DNA of 46,245 nucleotides from Eubacterium sp. Lineage in GTDB: Bacteria; Bacillota; Clostridia; Eubacteriales; Eubacteriaceae. Location of the stretch: positions 1 through 46,245 of the forward strand of contig JAUNGS010000013.1 in NCBI GenBank assembly GCA_030524435.1, in the 5' to 3' direction. Below the pieces are notes generated by a model that was not told where the DNA came from, ran no database searches, and worked only from the letters and a program-made list of their open reading frames with translations. The first letter of the stretch is position 1, and every line of letters begins with the position of its first letter. This document shows, piece by piece, positions 1 through 7,844 of the stretch. The position numbers and the translations under genes were made by a program.

Positions 1-37
1 GCCGAGTTTTACCGCCGCTGTTTGCGACAGCTCAATT

Positions 38-66
38 ATTATACGACCCGGAAGCGGCTTTGTCAA
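38..66 (-). promoter_or_regulatory. Consensus sigma-A promoter directed out of the left edge
   Basis: Read on the minus strand, TTGACA (61-66) and TATAAT (38-43) are separated by exactly 17 bases, so both hexamers and the spacer match the consensus. Transcription would leave the window to the left. The first transcribed bases include a small hairpin (GCTGT/ACAGC, 17-31). Promoters this close to consensus usually drive rRNA or tRNA operons, but the gene itself is outside the window, so that is inference. Confidence 0.75.
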
Positions 67-83
67 CAGGTTTTTTGGATTTT

Positions 84-123
84 TTATAAAAAAGAAATCC
101 TCACTAAATAAAAATGAGGATTT
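84..123 (-). terminator. Rho-independent terminator after the C69 peptidase gene
   Basis: Nine-base arms AAATCCTCA (95-103) and TGAGGATTT (115-123) form a stem. On the minus strand it is followed by a run of Ts (88-93). It lies directly after the stop codon of the peptidase gene and before the outward promoter. Confidence 0.8.
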
Positions 124-139
124 CTAACCTTACTATGAA

Positions 140-1471
140 TTATCTTGCGATTCTACGATCTTTACCTTTACGTTCGTTCCAAACCTTCCAGGCTTCTTGG
201 TATTCTGCATTCCCTTTGGGATGAGCTTCAGCTTTTTTTGCTTCCGCTAACCATTTGTCTATAAAGGCATTTTCTTCAGAAGATACCTTTTCGCTAAAAG
301 CTTGGCGTGTTGCCGCATCTTTATCTTCCACTTCAGAGCATTCTTTTTTCCATTGATCTTCCAGGGCATGCAGTTCTTTTAAATATGCATCTTCATCGAT
401 TCGTCCATCTATAAAAGCACGATTTATGTCCTCTCGTTTCAACCAGGCTTCCATAGCTTCTTCCTGTTTTTCATAGGGAAACACAATATCTTCAGCATGT
501 GCATCAAACCAAAATGGTTTTATAGGTGCAATACAGGGAATGGACATATTGCTTCCCCAATAAGTACTCTTACCTTCAGGACGAATAACAGCAATCAAAC
601 TAGCTGATGAATGGGCATCGCCATCACTGGCTGCATGCATGCAAGGTGAATAATAGCTGTCAAACCAACAATCCTCCCCAGAATTTCTTTCATCATGACT
701 GCGCAGTGCCTTAAACATGGTTTCCTGAGAAACCTGTCCTGCGTCTGCTTCAATACATTGTGTGGTGATGCACTGCCTATTAATACCGCTTCCAGTCCAT
801 TTTTCTGTTTTATCTAAGTAAGCTTCTGAAAAATCAAAATTGGCTTCGTCCTTACAATAGCCAGCTTCAATGGCGTGACTGATAGCTTGGGGATGAATTT
901 TATCATATTTATGTATCGTCATAGTATTGGAGATAGTACGAACACCCTTGACTTTTTCCGCCGCCCAGTATTCACCAGCAGTTTCCAGCACCCATCCATT
1001 GTCTGCGTCAGCAATCAAAAAGGCATTATGATAATATCCTCTATGATAGAAATTACAATTACCGCCCTGACCGTATTTTTCAAGCAGCTCCAGAATAACA
1101 TCCAAAGCTTCATCAGCATTTTTAGACCGTTCCAGTGCTAATCTTAAGATATCCATTCCTAAAAGAGCATCATCTTCTGTGTGATACGGCTCTTTGGTCC
1201 ACAACGCTTCGTTGCCAATGGTCAAACCAAATTCATTGGTGCCCATCTCACCACCCCAGATCCAGGATGGTTTGCTGAGAATGACACCGTAAGTATGAGG
1301 CACCTGTTCCACTTCAATATAGGTACATTTCACTTTGCTTCCCGCCGCATGATCCGCTGCCGAAATCATCACGTAATACTGGGGTTCATTAGGATCTCTA
1401 TCGCTGTTTTTAGCTAAAATAGAATAACCTGTCACAGTTTTATTACCCAAAGACATCATCGTATCACACAT
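140..1471 (-). CDS. C69 family dipeptidase
   Basis: The 443-residue product resembles family C69 peptidases (dipeptidase A type), N-terminal-nucleophile hydrolases that cleave dipeptides. The protein starts Met-Cys-Asp-Thr, so removal of Met would expose Cys2 as the catalytic nucleophile. The following AKNSDRDPNE segment (about residues 20-29) is typical of the family. I see no signal peptide, so it is probably cytoplasmic. The start is supported by AGGAGG at 1480-1485 and by a promoter at 1507-1535. The gene stands alone between its own promoter and terminator. Its base composition is about 42-50 percent G+C in the lines I counted, lower than most neighbours, and its codons are more often A/T-ending, which may indicate separate ancestry. 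The natural substrate cannot be told from sequence. Confidence 0.85.
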   Translation of the reverse strand: MCDTMMSLGNKTVTGYSILAKNSDRDPNEPQYYVMISAADHAAGSKVKCTYIEVEQVPHTYGVILSKPSWIWGGEMGTNEFGLTIGNEALWTKEPYHTEDDALLGMDILRLALERSKNADEALDVILELLEKYGQGGNCNFYHRGYYHNAFLIADADNGWVLETAGEYWAAEKVKGVRTISNTMTIHKYDKIHPQAISHAIEAGYCKDEANFDFSEAYLDKTEKWTGSGINRQCITTQCIEADAGQVSQETMFKALRSHDERNSGEDCWFDSYYSPCMHAASDGDAHSSASLIAVIRPEGKSTYWGSNMSIPCIAPIKPFWFDAHAEDIVFPYEKQEEAMEAWLKREDINRAFIDGRIDEDAYLKELHALEDQWKKECSEVEDKDAATRQAFSEKVSSEENAFIDKWLAEAKKAEAHPKGNAEYQEAWKVWNERKGKDRRIAR

Positions 1472-1506
1472 TTCCCTTACCTCCTGTATTGTAAATGTTT
1501 TCTTAG

Positions 1507-1535
1507 ATTATATCACCATATTTTGAGCTGTACAA
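1507..1535 (-). promoter_or_regulatory. Promoter of the C69 peptidase gene
   Basis: On the minus strand TTGTAC (1530-1535), a 17-base spacer and TATAAT (1507-1512), with the extended TGn before the -10 hexamer. It lies 36 bases upstream of the start codon. Confidence 0.7.
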
Positions 1536-1594
1536 TGGAATAAAATACAGCTTTTCATCCTTTCGTTAGTTATTATATACAATTTGTAATCTAA

Positions 1595-1647
1595 CACAAA
1601 AATAAGTGCAGCTATCAGAGCCAACTATACTCTGATAGCTGCACTTA
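1595..1647 (-). terminator. Strong terminator after yhaM
   Basis: Perfect 18-base inverted repeat (1603-1620 and 1630-1647) around a 9-base loop. On the minus strand it is followed by TTTTTGTG. It closes the aminotransferase-yhaM transcription unit. Confidence 0.85.
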
Positions 1648-1699
1648 TATAGTGCTTAGTATTCGCTACAAACCAGCTACTATTCCTGTTTTACCTCTC

Positions 1700-2644
1700 C
1701 TAAAAACTCGGCTTGTAAATCTGGATTCTGTCTAGACCCCAGATTTGCTCGGAGAAAGTTCCCGGCGCCAGGGTGCCGACCACCTTTTCCATGGTGTTCA
1801 TCCGGGCGTCAATGATATCGATGTGGTGCAAAAGCTCTGCTTCGGGGAACATAGGGCGTTTCGGACTGCCGAATTCCGGTTCGTAGTGGTGGGCATAGAT
1901 CATATGCTTCAGCATCAGAAGCACTTCCTCATCGATGCCCAGCTCCCGGCCAAAGCGATCGATTTCTACAATCTCTGTGATAATATGGCCCAGCAGCTTG
2001 CCCTCGGCGGTGTAATCTCCAACGCTGCCATTTTCATCGGAATCCATTTCCGCAATTTTTCCAATGTCATGGAGAATAATACCTGCGTAGAGCAGATCGG
2101 TGTTTAGAAAGGGATACAGCGGCGCAATGGCCTTTCCCACCTGAAGCATGGAATGGGTATGATAGAGCAAACCACCCTTGAGGGCGTGGTGCATTTTCTT
2201 TGCCGCTGGAAAATAGGACAGGGCCTGGGACTTATCCTCTAAAATGGCCGTGGTGATTTTCTTGAGATCTGCATTTTTAAAGGCCGCCACTGTCTCCTTA
2301 ATATCTGCCATCATGCCCTCAAAACTGTGAGGGGCGCTCTCCACATAATCGTCCACGGAAACATCATCGCCAGCGTTGGCCAGGCGCATCCGATTGGCGA
2401 TGAGCTGGAGATGTCCATTGTACTCCTGGACGGTTCCCTTGATTTTGACCAGCTTGCCTGCCACAAACTCTTCTTCGTCGGCTTCCTTGACATCCCACAT
2501 TTTACCGTCGATCTCATCGAAATTGACGTCGGTGAGGGTCATGTTAAAATACCGGCTGCCATTGCTGGCGGTTTTTACGTTCTGGGATTTGATAAAAAGA
2601 TATCCCAAAAACGCCTGTCCCTTTTTTAAGTGTTTAATTTCCAA
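1700..2644 (-). CDS. yhaM: 3'-5' exoribonuclease YhaM
   Basis: The product is 314 residues, the same length as Bacillus YhaM, a 3'-5' exonuclease that degrades RNA and also acts on single-stranded DNA. An N-terminal OB-fold-like nucleic-acid-binding domain (about residues 1-90) precedes an HD phosphohydrolase domain. The metal-binding His-Asp pair is visible at about residues 192-193 (ILHDIGKIAEM), with other His residues at HALKGGLLYHTHS. The gene follows the aminotransferase by only 9 bases and shares its promoter, and a long perfect hairpin ends the unit. No truncation or missing motif was seen. The family assignment is firm; the physiological substrate in this organism is not shown. Confidence 0.9.
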   Translation of the reverse strand: MEIKHLKKGQAFLGYLFIKSQNVKTASNGSRYFNMTLTDVNFDEIDGKMWDVKEADEEEFVAGKLVKIKGTVQEYNGHLQLIANRMRLANAGDDVSVDDYVESAPHSFEGMMADIKETVAAFKNADLKKITTAILEDKSQALSYFPAAKKMHHALKGGLLYHTHSMLQVGKAIAPLYPFLNTDLLYAGIILHDIGKIAEMDSDENGSVGDYTAEGKLLGHIITEIVEIDRFGRELGIDEEVLLMLKHMIYAHHYEPEFGSPKRPMFPEAELLHHIDIIDARMNTMEKVVGTLAPGTFSEQIWGLDRIQIYKPSF

Positions 2645-2653
2645 TACTGACTC

Positions 2654-3862
2654 CTATCTGCTTTTCTCGGGGAAACGGCTGCGGTATTCAGCTAATCCCC
2701 GTCCTAAAACTTCCATGGCCTGCTTCATATCACTATCCTTGAGGACATAGGCCAAACGCACTTCGTCCACGCCGTCCTCGGGATGGATATAAAAATCGTT
2801 GGCCGGCGACAGCAGCACCGTCGCCCCCTGGTATTCAAAATCGGTGATCATCCACTCGATAAAATCACAGGCATTCAGAACCGGCAGCTTCACCACATAA
2901 TAGAAAGCTCCCGTCGGTTTTTTAAAGATGACCCCGTCGATATTCTTGAGACAATCATAAACGATATCCCGTCTGTGGGTATACTCCTTAAGCACGTCGT
3001 CGAAAAAGCCGGTGTCCAGCTTAAATAACTCCGCCGCCCCCAGCTGATCCACGCTGGAAACGGCCAGCCGCATCTGACACAGCTTGCGCACCTGCTCCAT
3101 AAAGCTGTGATTTTTGGAGAGAATGAAACCAATGCGAGCCCCGCAGGCCGAGTAACGCTTGGAGATACTGTCGATGATAATACAATTTTCCGCCAGCTCC
3201 GGATAGTGGCCAGGACTGGTGTAAGACAGTCCATCATAAATAAATTCTCTGTACACCTCGTCGGTGATGATGTAGAGATTGTGGGCCAGGGCAATGTCTC
3301 TGAGCCGCTCGATTTCTTCCTTGGTATACACCTTGCCCGTGGGATTGCCCGGGTTGGTGATTAAAATCGCCTTGGTCGCCGGCGTGATAACCGCCTCGAT
3401 GGCTTTTTTATCCGGCAGGGCAAAGCCCTCCTCGGTGTAGGTCATAATGCCCCGAAGGCCAACACTGCAGGCCGAGGCCATCTCCTTGTAGATGCTGTAC
3501 AAAGGCTCCGGCGTCACAATCTCATCTCCAGGATTGCAGATGGTCAGGAAGGTAAACAGCAGCGCCTCGCTGCCGCCGTTGGTGATGAGCATATCGTCCA
3601 CACCGTAGTCAAAACCGTATTTGCTGTAGTATTTTACTGCCTCCTGGCGCAGGGCCGTTTCACCCTCGGGCTCGGCGTAGGCCAGCACATCGTTTTTCAT
3701 GGCGTTGACCTTTTCCATAAAGCTGGGCGGCGTGGTGATGTCCGGCTGTCCGATGTTCAGATAGTAGACCTTCGTCCCTCTGGCCTCCGCCTTGCTAACC
3801 AGGGGATAATATTTCAACAGGGCCGGTTCACCCATACCCTGAATTCTTTTGGAGATTTGCAT
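2654..3862 (-). CDS. Class I/II PLP-dependent aminotransferase
   Basis: A fold-type I aminotransferase (402 residues from the chosen start) of the aspartate/alanine transaminase type. It transfers amino groups between amino acids and 2-oxo acids using pyridoxal phosphate. The Schiff-base lysine is in SISKRYSACG (about K235), with the cofactor-pocket NPGNPTG segment upstream and a YLNIGQPDITTPP N-terminus. I chose the ATG at 3862 because it has AAGGAAG nine bases upstream. The ATG at 3886 would sit at or beside the transcription start predicted by the promoter at 3895-3923. It is co-transcribed with yhaM. The substrate cannot be assigned; aspartate, alanine or aromatic amino acids are all possible. 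Confidence 0.85.
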   Translation of the reverse strand: MQISKRIQGMGEPALLKYYPLVSKAEARGTKVYYLNIGQPDITTPPSFMEKVNAMKNDVLAYAEPEGETALRQEAVKYYSKYGFDYGVDDMLITNGGSEALLFTFLTICNPGDEIVTPEPLYSIYKEMASACSVGLRGIMTYTEEGFALPDKKAIEAVITPATKAILITNPGNPTGKVYTKEEIERLRDIALAHNLYIITDEVYREFIYDGLSYTSPGHYPELAENCIIIDSISKRYSACGARIGFILSKNHSFMEQVRKLCQMRLAVSSVDQLGAAELFKLDTGFFDDVLKEYTHRRDIVYDCLKNIDGVIFKKPTGAFYYVVKLPVLNACDFIEWMITDFEYQGATVLLSPANDFYIHPEDGVDEVRLAYVLKDSDMKQAMEVLGRGLAEYRSRFPEKSR

Positions 3863-3894
3863 TTCCCCACTTCCTTTCTTGTTCATACCTATCC

Positions 3895-3923
3895 ATTATA
3901 AACTGGGGCTCAAAAAATTTCAA
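3895..3923 (-). promoter_or_regulatory. Promoter of the aminotransferase-yhaM unit
   Basis: On the minus strand TTGAAA (3918-3923), 17-base spacer, TATAAT (3895-3900). Transcription would begin near 3888, which rules out most of the alternative upstream start codon. Confidence 0.65.
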
Positions 3924-3927
3924 ATAT

Positions 3928-3962
3928 AAAACGCTCGAACCTCCCGGAGATTCGAGCGTTTT
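3928..3962 (-). terminator. Terminator of the polyol PTS operon
   Basis: Twelve-base arms AAAACGCTCGAA (3928-3939) and TTCGAGCGTTTT (3951-3962) around an 11-base loop, just after the HPr stop codon. The downstream T run is short (four Ts) on the minus strand and six on the plus strand. Confidence 0.7.
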
Positions 3963-3980
3963 TTGCATTGCTATAGATTC

Positions 3981-4256
3981 TTAGTCCTCTTCGCCAAAGC
4001 CCGAGTCGATGAGTTCGACCAGGGTATCGACAGCGGCCTGTTCATCGTCGCCCTCGGCGGAAACCTGAACCTTGGTTCCCTTGGACAGACACATGGCCAT
4101 GACGGCGATAATTGATTTGGCGTTGCCTTCCTTGTCTTCATCAAGATTTTTAATATTGATGGCAGACTGGAACGCGCTGGCTTTTTTTGTAAAATCTGAA
4201 GCCGGTCTCGCGTGGAGACCTGTTTTGTTGACAATAACGGTTTCTTTTGAGTACAT
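3981..4256 (-). CDS. HPr family phosphocarrier, last gene of polyol PTS operon
   Basis: This 91-residue protein is HPr, which passes phosphate from Enzyme I to PTS IIA proteins. The phosphorylated His15 is in GLHARPAS. The regulatory serine is in NAKSIIAVMAM (Ser48 here, matching Ser46 of Bacillus HPr), so it could also be a target of HPr kinase. A GGAGAGG site lies upstream of the start. It is the last gene of an operon encoding glucitol-type IIA, IIB and IIC components, 18 bases after srlB. HPr is normally encoded with Enzyme I, so this copy is probably dedicated to the polyol transporter or induced with it. No Enzyme I gene is in the window. Confidence 0.9.
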   Translation of the reverse strand: MYSKETVIVNKTGLHARPASDFTKKASAFQSAINIKNLDEDKEGNAKSIIAVMAMCLSKGTKVQVSAEGDDEQAAVDTLVELIDSGFGEED

Positions 4257-4274
4257 CTTTACCTCTCCAACTTT

Positions 4275-4634
4275 CTATGTGTGCATAATTTCGATGGTAC
4301 ATCCCACGGTGATTTCCGGCATGCCATCGCCCTTGAGTTCAATATGTCCTGGGATTTTAGCCGTATCGTTTCCGTTGAAACAGAATGTACAATGTCCCAT
4401 TGTTTTAAAGGTTTCATTGGCTTCGCTTCCAACAGCGGTGACCAGGTATTCTTTGCCGGCGATGGTGATAATATCATCTACAGCAATATCCCTTTCCATT
4501 TCCTCAATTGAATGCAGAACAGCCATTTCTCTTAAAGCCGCAGGTGCATTGTCATTAAAGACGATGATCATTTTTTCTCCAAGGAAATCCTGAACCATCG
4601 GCCCTATTTCTGTCACAGTCGATTTATATCCCAT
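4275..4634 (-). CDS. srlB: PTS glucitol/sorbitol IIA component
   Basis: This 119-residue protein matches the glucitol/sorbitol-specific EIIA family (about 120 residues). EIIA accepts phosphate from HPr and passes it to EIIB. The likely phosphorylated residue is His41 in MAVLHSIEEM. The C-terminal half has the beta-rich GHIELKGDGMPEITVG segment typical of the family. It lies between srlE and the HPr gene on the minus strand. The gap to srlE is 82 bases and holds no promoter I would defend. The substrate class (hexitol or other polyol) is inferred from the family only. Confidence 0.9.
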   Translation of the reverse strand: MGYKSTVTEIGPMVQDFLGEKMIIVFNDNAPAALREMAVLHSIEEMERDIAVDDIITIAGKEYLVTAVGSEANETFKTMGHCTFCFNGNDTAKIPGHIELKGDGMPEITVGCTIEIMHT

Positions 4635-4716
4635 TAATATTTCCTCCTTAACATTCTACACTTTTTAGAAATTTGTTGCAATAAGACGTTTATTTTTAGC
4701 TTACCTCAGCCCAGGC

Positions 4717-5700
4717 CTATACATAGAAGGGCTGAATGAAGTAGTAGGCCACCAGGTATGAAAGGATGACCATGATCGGTGCGGTGATCAGACGGGACAA
4801 GAGTACCGAAGGCACACCGATTTCAACGGTATCGCTGGCAGCATCGCCCATGGACAGACCAACGGGGATGAAGTCACAGCCAACCTGGGCATCTACGGCG
4901 AAGAAGGCCGGCAGCGCCATCCAAACCGGGAAGGATCCGATGAGGATACCATAACCGACGATGACGGAAAGCACCTGACCAATTAAGGCGCCGGAGCCCA
5001 CCAGGGGTGAGATGATCGGCAGGGCGCAGATGATAACCAATACCAGAAGTCCCGGCAGGGTTCCCAGGTAGGGATAGAAGTAGGTGCCCATAAGCTCGCC
5101 GAGGCCAGAGAACTGAATCAGGCCGATAAGCAGGGAGTAGAAGGCCATAAAGGGAATGATATCCTTGATGGCGGTGTCGACGGCGTCCTTGCCGCCCTGA
5201 ACACATTTTGTCGCGAAGCCGGCCAAAGCCTTACCGCCGCGGGCAACCCAGTTTTCCTTGGGCGCATCTGCTGCCGGTGCTTCTTCCACAACTGCTTCTT
5301 CTTCAACGTCGTCTTCTTCGGGAACCTCGGAGCCATCGGCGGGAACAATGTCCTTTTCGGTGACGCCAGAAACGTAAATATCTTCTTTGATGAATTCTGC
5401 CAGGGGGCCAGACTGACCCACTGGGGTGATGTTGACGGTCATAACGCCCTTCTTGGGGTAAACGCCACAGCGCAGAGTACCGCCGCAATTGATGATAACA
5501 CAGGCCATTTCATCATCCGGAACGCCGTTGGAGAAGCCGTCTACGGCTTCAGCGCCAGTGATCTTGGCGATTTTTCTGGTCAGCGGGTCGATGCCGCCGC
5601 CGGTGATAGAAACGATCTTATTTTTCTTTTCGGTGGGCTGAATCACCAGGGGGCCGCCCCAGCCGCCGTTGCCTTTTGAAACTTTAACTGCATTATACAT
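4717..5700 (-). CDS. srlE: PTS glucitol/sorbitol IIB component
   Basis: The 327-residue glucitol-family EIIB component carries the phosphorylated cysteine domain plus membrane segments. The N-terminal domain starts [17 protein letters not shown]. The phospho-cysteine is in the conserved NCGGTLRCG segment. An acidic Glu/Asp/Ala-rich linker (about residues 125-150) joins it to a hydrophobic C-terminal half with several membrane helices ending YFIQPFYV. The length is close to E. coli SrlE. It begins two bases after the srlA stop codon, so translation is probably coupled. With SrlA and SrlB it forms one transporter that phosphorylates its polyol during uptake. Confidence 0.9.
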   Translation of the reverse strand: MYNAVKVSKGNGGWGGPLVIQPTEKKNKIVSITGGGIDPLTRKIAKITGAEAVDGFSNGVPDDEMACVIINCGGTLRCGVYPKKGVMTVNITPVGQSGPLAEFIKEDIYVSGVTEKDIVPADGSEVPEEDDVEEEAVVEEAPAADAPKENWVARGGKALAGFATKCVQGGKDAVDTAIKDIIPFMAFYSLLIGLIQFSGLGELMGTYFYPYLGTLPGLLVLVIICALPIISPLVGSGALIGQVLSVIVGYGILIGSFPVWMALPAFFAVDAQVGCDFIPVGLSMGDAASDTVEIGVPSVLLSRLITAPIMVILSYLVAYYFIQPFYV

Positions 5701-5702
5701 GA

Positions 5703-6260
5703 TTATGCCTCCTCGCCCTGGCCGTGGCCGAATTTTGCTTTATACTTCGCAGTGTAGATAATATGTGTGGTGACACTGCGGAGCAATACCATAACCATAC
5801 CCATCAGGAAGTAAATGACCGCCAGGCCGCCCAAGGCGGTGATGGTCTGTCCTTCAGCGATGAAAACACCGCTGGCAATACCCAGCCATACGAAAATTTC
5901 ACCTGGATTTGCATGGGGGAACAGGCCGGTAACCGGATGACAGAAGGAAATCGCCGGGTCAAAGAATTCTACCTTCTGTTTTTCCGGCAGAAAACGGGCG
6001 TAGGGATAGGTCATCGGATTTCCAGAGAAAACCATCGGGATAACCGGTGAAAGAATCCAACGGGTTAAAAAGAACTTATTACATAACTGAACCAGCTTTT
6101 CGATTCTTTCGAGACCGATCAGCTTAAATAAAATATTCATAAACGCAATCATGATAATGATCCAGGGCAGCAGCTGCAGAACGTAGAGCTGTAAGAAATA
6201 AACAGCACCGGTCTGGAACAAGCCGTAGAATCCCTGTCCAAAGGTGTACAAAGCTTCCAT
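5703..6260 (-). CDS. srlA: PTS glucitol/sorbitol IIC component
   Basis: This 185-residue integral membrane protein matches glucitol-family EIIC (SrlA, about 187 residues), the first part of the transport channel. It has several hydrophobic helices, an N-terminal [18 protein letters not shown] segment and the conserved [14 protein letters not shown] region. The start has AAAAGGAGAG upstream. It is followed within two bases by srlE. The 123 bases between gutM and srlA contain a near-match to a catabolite-response element (6338-6353) and small hairpins. Confidence 0.9.
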   Translation of the reverse strand: MEALYTFGQGFYGLFQTGAVYFLQLYVLQLLPWIIIMIAFMNILFKLIGLERIEKLVQLCNKFFLTRWILSPVIPMVFSGNPMTYPYARFLPEKQKVEFFDPAISFCHPVTGLFPHANPGEIFVWLGIASGVFIAEGQTITALGGLAVIYFLMGMVMVLLRSVTTHIIYTAKYKAKFGHGQGEEA

Positions 6261-6383
6261 TAATTCATCTCTCCTTTTAGAATAAAATCATTGATAATAC
6301 CACGGCGCCCCTGAGACGCCCTCTGTCGTTTCCCTGATGACCAAACGTTTACAGCAGCTGTCGCTGCAAACCCTGCTTTCAAG

Positions 6384-6995
6384 TCATCCCCCCTTATTTG
6401 TTTTTGCGCCGCTGTCATGTTCCCCATGCGACGCCTCTGCTCTGATCGCCCTTTTTCGGGCCTCGGCTCTGCGGCGAATTGCTTCGCGGTCGATGCCGCC
6501 CGTTTTCTTCGGCCCTTGCTGACGGCCTTTGTCAGCCGCCTTCATCTGACGGGCAAGATAGCGATCAATAGACTCAACAGCCTGTATGACAGCGCCTTTT
6601 TTTCTGCGCTTATCATCTAACAATGGTGAATAGGGTACCTTGTCCCTGGCGCGCCGGTTGAGGGCGTAATCCTCCTCAACACCGCATTTTCTGACCTCAT
6701 TGAGGGTCATGCCCACGTAGTCCTCGACCTCCGTGAAGCGCTTCCACATGGTTGGTCCCTGGAGACGCTTGCAGCCTTCAATGCGATCCTTCTCCTCATT
6801 CCAGGCCAAAATAACGATGGCGCCGCCTCGGATACTCATGCCGCCTTTGCGCATGCCGATGCCGAGGATCCTGCCCTCGCCCCGGAGCGAATCCACCGCC
6901 TTCTGGTAATTTCTGTATTGAAGAAAGGTAAGGTATCCCTGCAGAGCCAGCACGGCCACCACCAGGATTCCCAAAACGATGACGCTCGGATCCAT
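6384..6995 (-). CDS. gutM: GutM-type transcriptional activator
   Basis: The product (203 residues) resembles GutM, the accessory activator encoded in glucitol operons of enterics and many Firmicutes. A single N-terminal membrane helix (about residues 5-27, VIVLGILVVAVLALQGYLTF) precedes a cytoplasmic domain with RGEGRILGIGMRKGG, typical of the family. The C-terminal third is rich in Lys/Arg and Gly and looks disordered, making it longer than E. coli GutM (about 119 residues). An AAAGGAGCAG site supports the start. It lies between the HAD phosphatase gene and srlA, as expected for a regulator of the operon. How GutM works is poorly known, and the DNA-binding activator role is family knowledge only. 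Confidence 0.85.
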   Translation of the reverse strand: MDPSVIVLGILVVAVLALQGYLTFLQYRNYQKAVDSLRGEGRILGIGMRKGGMSIRGGAIVILAWNEEKDRIEGCKRLQGPTMWKRFTEVEDYVGMTLNEVRKCGVEEDYALNRRARDKVPYSPLLDDKRRKKGAVIQAVESIDRYLARQMKAADKGRQQGPKKTGGIDREAIRRRAEARKRAIRAEASHGEHDSGAKTNKGG

Positions 6996-7018
6996 GGCTG
7001 CTCCTTTATATGAATATG

Positions 7019-7041
7019 GGTGCTGTCCTTAGGACAGCACC
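7019..7041. repeat. Perfect palindromic stem-loop between HAD gene and gutM
   Basis: An 11-base perfect inverted repeat (7019-7029 and 7031-7041, GGTGCTGTCCT) around one base. On the minus strand no T run follows. On the plus strand TGGTTTTTA follows, but there is no plus-strand gene there. It may be an mRNA processing or stabilising element inside the operon. Confidence 0.5.
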
Positions 7042-7047
7042 TGGTTT

Positions 7048-7842
7048 TTACAGATATTTGGACATTTCATACAGAGAATCGTAGATGCAGTCCGGTTCCA
7101 CCTCGGATTCGGCCACCGTCTGCATATCCGCCTCCCCGGTGAGGACCAAAAATCCCCGGGCGCCGTTGTTGACGCCGGTGGCGACATCGGTGTAAATTCT
7201 GTCGCCGACAAAGGCGATTTCCTCGCGCTTATGTCCGGTGATCTCAAGCACCATGTCCACGGTTTCCTTGAAGGGCTTGCCCAGATAACGGGGCTTGACG
7301 CCGGTTGAGGCCGTGATCAGCTCGCACATGGCGCCGCAGTCCGGCATAAAGCCGTCCTCGGTGGGACAGTTGATGTCCATGTGCGTCGCCACAAAGGGCA
7401 CGCCGTTTCTGACGAAGCGGCAGATCTTATCCAGCTTGTCGTAGGTTAAGGTGGTGTCAAAGCTCTGAACCGCCACATCCGGGTTGTCGTCCACCAGGTT
7501 GATGCCCTTTTCCTTGAAGCTGTTTTCCAGAAGGGGGGTGCCGTTGAGGTACACCCGCTTTTCGGGGTAGAAGGTCTTCAAGTACTCAGCGGTGACGTCA
7601 CCGGCGGTGACGACGTCGCTCTCCTCAACCTCCAAGCCCATCTTTGCCAGCTTATCTTTATAGAAAGCCGGAACCCTGGAGGCGTTGTTGGTGAAGAAAA
7701 TGAAATCTCTGCCGGTTTCTCTGACCTTGTGGATAAAGTCCAGGGCGCCGTCGATGAGGTTGTTTCCCAGATAGACGGTACCGTCCATATCCAGTACGAA
7801 AAGTTTTACATCCTTTAATGCCTGATCTTTTTCAAAACGCAT
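7048..7842 (-). CDS. HAD-IIA family sugar-phosphatase-like hydrolase
   Basis: This 264-residue haloacid-dehalogenase-superfamily protein is of subfamily IIA (NagD / p-nitrophenylphosphatase-like), which hydrolyses small phosphate esters. The nucleophile motif DMDGTVYLG has its two Asp near residues 18 and 20. FFTNNAS is the second motif and VGDRIYTDVATG carries the metal-binding acids. The gene begins three bases after the dehydrogenase stop codon and has GGAG upstream. Its place between a polyol-phosphate-type dehydrogenase and PTS genes suggests it dephosphorylates a pathway intermediate or clears a toxic sugar phosphate. That is inference, since phosphatases are unusual in PTS operons. Confidence 0.8.
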   Translation of the reverse strand: MRFEKDQALKDVKLFVLDMDGTVYLGNNLIDGALDFIHKVRETGRDFIFFTNNASRVPAFYKDKLAKMGLEVEESDVVTAGDVTAEYLKTFYPEKRVYLNGTPLLENSFKEKGINLVDDNPDVAVQSFDTTLTYDKLDKICRFVRNGVPFVATHMDINCPTEDGFMPDCGAMCELITASTGVKPRYLGKPFKETVDMVLEITGHKREEIAFVGDRIYTDVATGVNNGARGFLVLTGEADMQTVAESEVEPDCIYDSLYEMSKYL

Positions 7843-7844
7843 AA

